NCBI GenBank assembly: GCA_030041195.1
Contig: JASHOI010000170.1
Location: 1 to 14,699, forward strand
DNA length: 14,699 nucleotides
Reading direction: 5' to 3'
Source of the DNA: Streptosporangiaceae bacterium
GTDB taxonomy: Bacteria; Actinomycetota; Actinomycetes; Streptosporangiales; Streptosporangiaceae
Program-made: the position numbers and the translations under genes
Notes under the pieces: model-generated
Seen by the model: the letters and a program-made list of their open reading frames with translations, nothing else
Told to the model about the DNA's origin: nothing
Database searches by the model: none
In this document: positions 13,471 to 14,699 of the stretch, in pieces
How the letters are laid out: each line of letters opens with the position of its first letter
Position numbering within the stretch: position 1 is the first letter of the stretch

Positions 13471-14699
13471 CTAGGCGGCTACCGCATAGAGACTGTCCAC
13501 GCCGCCACCGAAGTAGACAATGCCGTTGGCGACGGCGATCCCCGATTCGATGACCCCGATGCTGGGGAACACCCAGATCTTGTCGCCGGTGCGGGCGTTC
13601 AGTGCGTACAGGTTCCCGAAGGAGTCGCCGGCGTAGACCCGCCCGCTGGCCACCGCGATCCCCGACTGCACCTGGCCGGTGGTGGGGAACTTCCAGATCA
13701 GATCGCCGCTTCTGGCGTCCAGAGCGTAGAGGTTGCCGTCGTCACTGCCCGCATAGACGATCCCGCTGGCGACCGCGATCCCGGATGCGATCTGGCCGCC
13801 GGTCTGGTACATCCACGCCTGACGGCCGCTGCCGGCGCTCAGCGCATAGACGGTCTGGCCGAAGCAGCCCGCGTACACGACACCGCCGGCCAGCCCGACC
13901 CCCGACGTTATCGCGCCGTTGGCGGTGAAGCTCCAGATCACGTCGCCGCTGCTCCCGTGCAGGGCGTAGACCTGGCCACTGCTGGTGCCCAGGTACACGA
14001 TGCCGCTGGCCAGGACGATCCCCCGCATCCCCTCGCCGTCTTGGAACATCTCCCATTTCTTGGTGCCGCCGCTGGCGCTCAGCGCCATGATGATGCTGCC
14101 GAGAGCGCTGGTATAGACCGTGCCGCCGGCCACCGCCACCGACGCAGGGGACACGCTCTGGGCGGGATAGGACCAGATCTCTGCTCCGTTGCTGGCGTTC
14201 AGCTTGTACAGGTTGCCTTCGTAGCTGGATGCGTAGACGGCTCCGTCCGCCACCGCGATCCCCGATTGCACAGCATCGCCGGCCGCATAGACCCAGACCC
14301 TGGTGCCGGTGCTGGCGTTCACCGCGTAGACGTTGTTGTCGACGCTGCCGAAGTACACCACGCCGTTGGCGACCACGACCGGCGACTCGATGATGTTGCC
14401 GGTGGTGTACGACCAGAGCTTCTTGCCCGACGTCACGGCGCCGGGGGAGGCTGACTGCTGCGGAGCCGGCTGCCTGGCGGCGTGGTGCGTCACCTTTGGT
14501 GCGGGCTTCTTACCGAGGCTTGCGTTGCTCCCATCGCCGGCCAAATGCCGCGTTGTGCCCCCGTGGCCGAGTTCCCACGCGGCGCCGGCCGCCCCCGCTG
14601 CGGCCGTCAGCCCGAGCGCGACGAGCAGCACGCGGCGGGTCGGGCCGCTCCTTGGCGCGGGGCCGCCCGCCAGGTCCCCGGGCAGCCCCGGGTAAACAG
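13471..14699 (-). CDS. Membrane-anchored PQQ-type beta-propeller protein, 5' end missing
   Basis: The reading frame stays open to the right window edge, so the N-terminus lies outside. The visible part starts YPGLPGDLAGG, then an Arg-flanked hydrophobic helix VLLVALGLTAAAGAAGAAW, then a Pro/Ala/Lys-rich linker. The C-terminal domain has eight beta-propeller repeats of the PQQ/YncE type, each with a GIVYAGS-like strand and an xLYALxAxxGxxxW strand. The domain should face outside the membrane. In actinobacteria this layout (Gly/Pro-rich segment, helix, PQQ propeller) often ends a Ser/Thr protein kinase, so a kinase domain just past the edge is likely but unseen. A GTG at 14629-14631 could be taken as a start but sits inside the helix and is not convincing. 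Confidence 0.85.
   Translation of the reverse strand, partial: VYPGLPGDLAGGPAPRSGPTRRVLLVALGLTAAAGAAGAAWELGHGGTTRHLAGDGSNASLGKKPAPKVTHHAARQPAPQQSASPGAVTSGKKLWSYTTGNIIESPVVVANGVVYFGSVDNNVYAVNASTGTRVWVYAAGDAVQSGIAVADGAVYASSYEGNLYKLNASNGAEIWSYPAQSVSPASVAVAGGTVYTSALGSIIMALSASGGTKKWEMFQDGEGMRGIVLASGIVYLGTSSGQVYALHGSSGDVIWSFTANGAITSGVGLAGGVVYAGCFGQTVYALSAGSGRQAWMYQTGGQIASGIAVASGIVYAGSDDGNLYALDARSGDLIWKFPTTGQVQSGIAVASGRVYAGDSFGNLYALNARTGDKIWVFPSIGVIESGIAVANGIVYFGGGVDSLYAVAA

Overview
The window looks like chromosomal DNA from a high-GC filamentous actinomycete. The right half (about 8.2 to 14.7 kb) is roughly 70% G+C, with strong GC bias at third codon positions, GTG starts and a Glu-Asp-Phe tRNA cluster, all usual for Actinomycetota. 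I cannot name the genus. The left half is less GC-rich: a sampled line inside the large NTPase gene is near 62%, and the first line of the window is near 40%. That fits acquired DNA.

Left region (1 to about 7.9 kb) reads as an integrated element. It holds a gene-poor AT-richer stretch (1-543). Next is a dead IS982-like insertion sequence (548-1541), whose transposase has both a premature stop and a lost catalytic aspartate. Then comes the centrepiece, a two-gene minus-strand operon. A Trypco1-like small protein (6007-6339) overlaps by 4 bp a 1357-residue protein (1937-6010). That protein joins an N-terminal trypsin-like protease with an intact triad, a STAND/NACHT-type P-loop NTPase and about 14 WD40 blades. 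Several C-terminal blades are nearly identical at DNA level. This matches the NTP-dependent 'conflict system' class of bacterial NLR-like proteins, probably anti-phage or cell-death immunity. Further right is a tyrosine recombinase (6813-7865) that reads away from the 3' end of tRNA-Phe.

Central junction (7.9-8.7 kb): tRNA-Glu(TTC), tRNA-Asp(GTC) and tRNA-Phe(GAA) lie on the minus strand behind one candidate promoter. The integrase begins 63 bp past the tRNA-Phe 3' end, so tRNA-Phe is the probable attachment site. The other attachment copy is not visible in this window and is probably beyond base 1.

Right region (8.4-14.7 kb) is ordinary chromosome. It carries a PspC-domain membrane protein, a glutaryl-CoA dehydrogenase-like enzyme followed by a GNAT acetyltransferase, and an intergenic region with a five-copy 26-bp-spaced repeat array. 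After that come a zinc-free quinone-oxidoreductase-type enzyme, a small YjdJ-type acetyltransferase, an alpha/beta hydrolase, and the C-terminal part of a membrane-anchored eight-blade PQQ-type beta-propeller protein that runs off the right edge.
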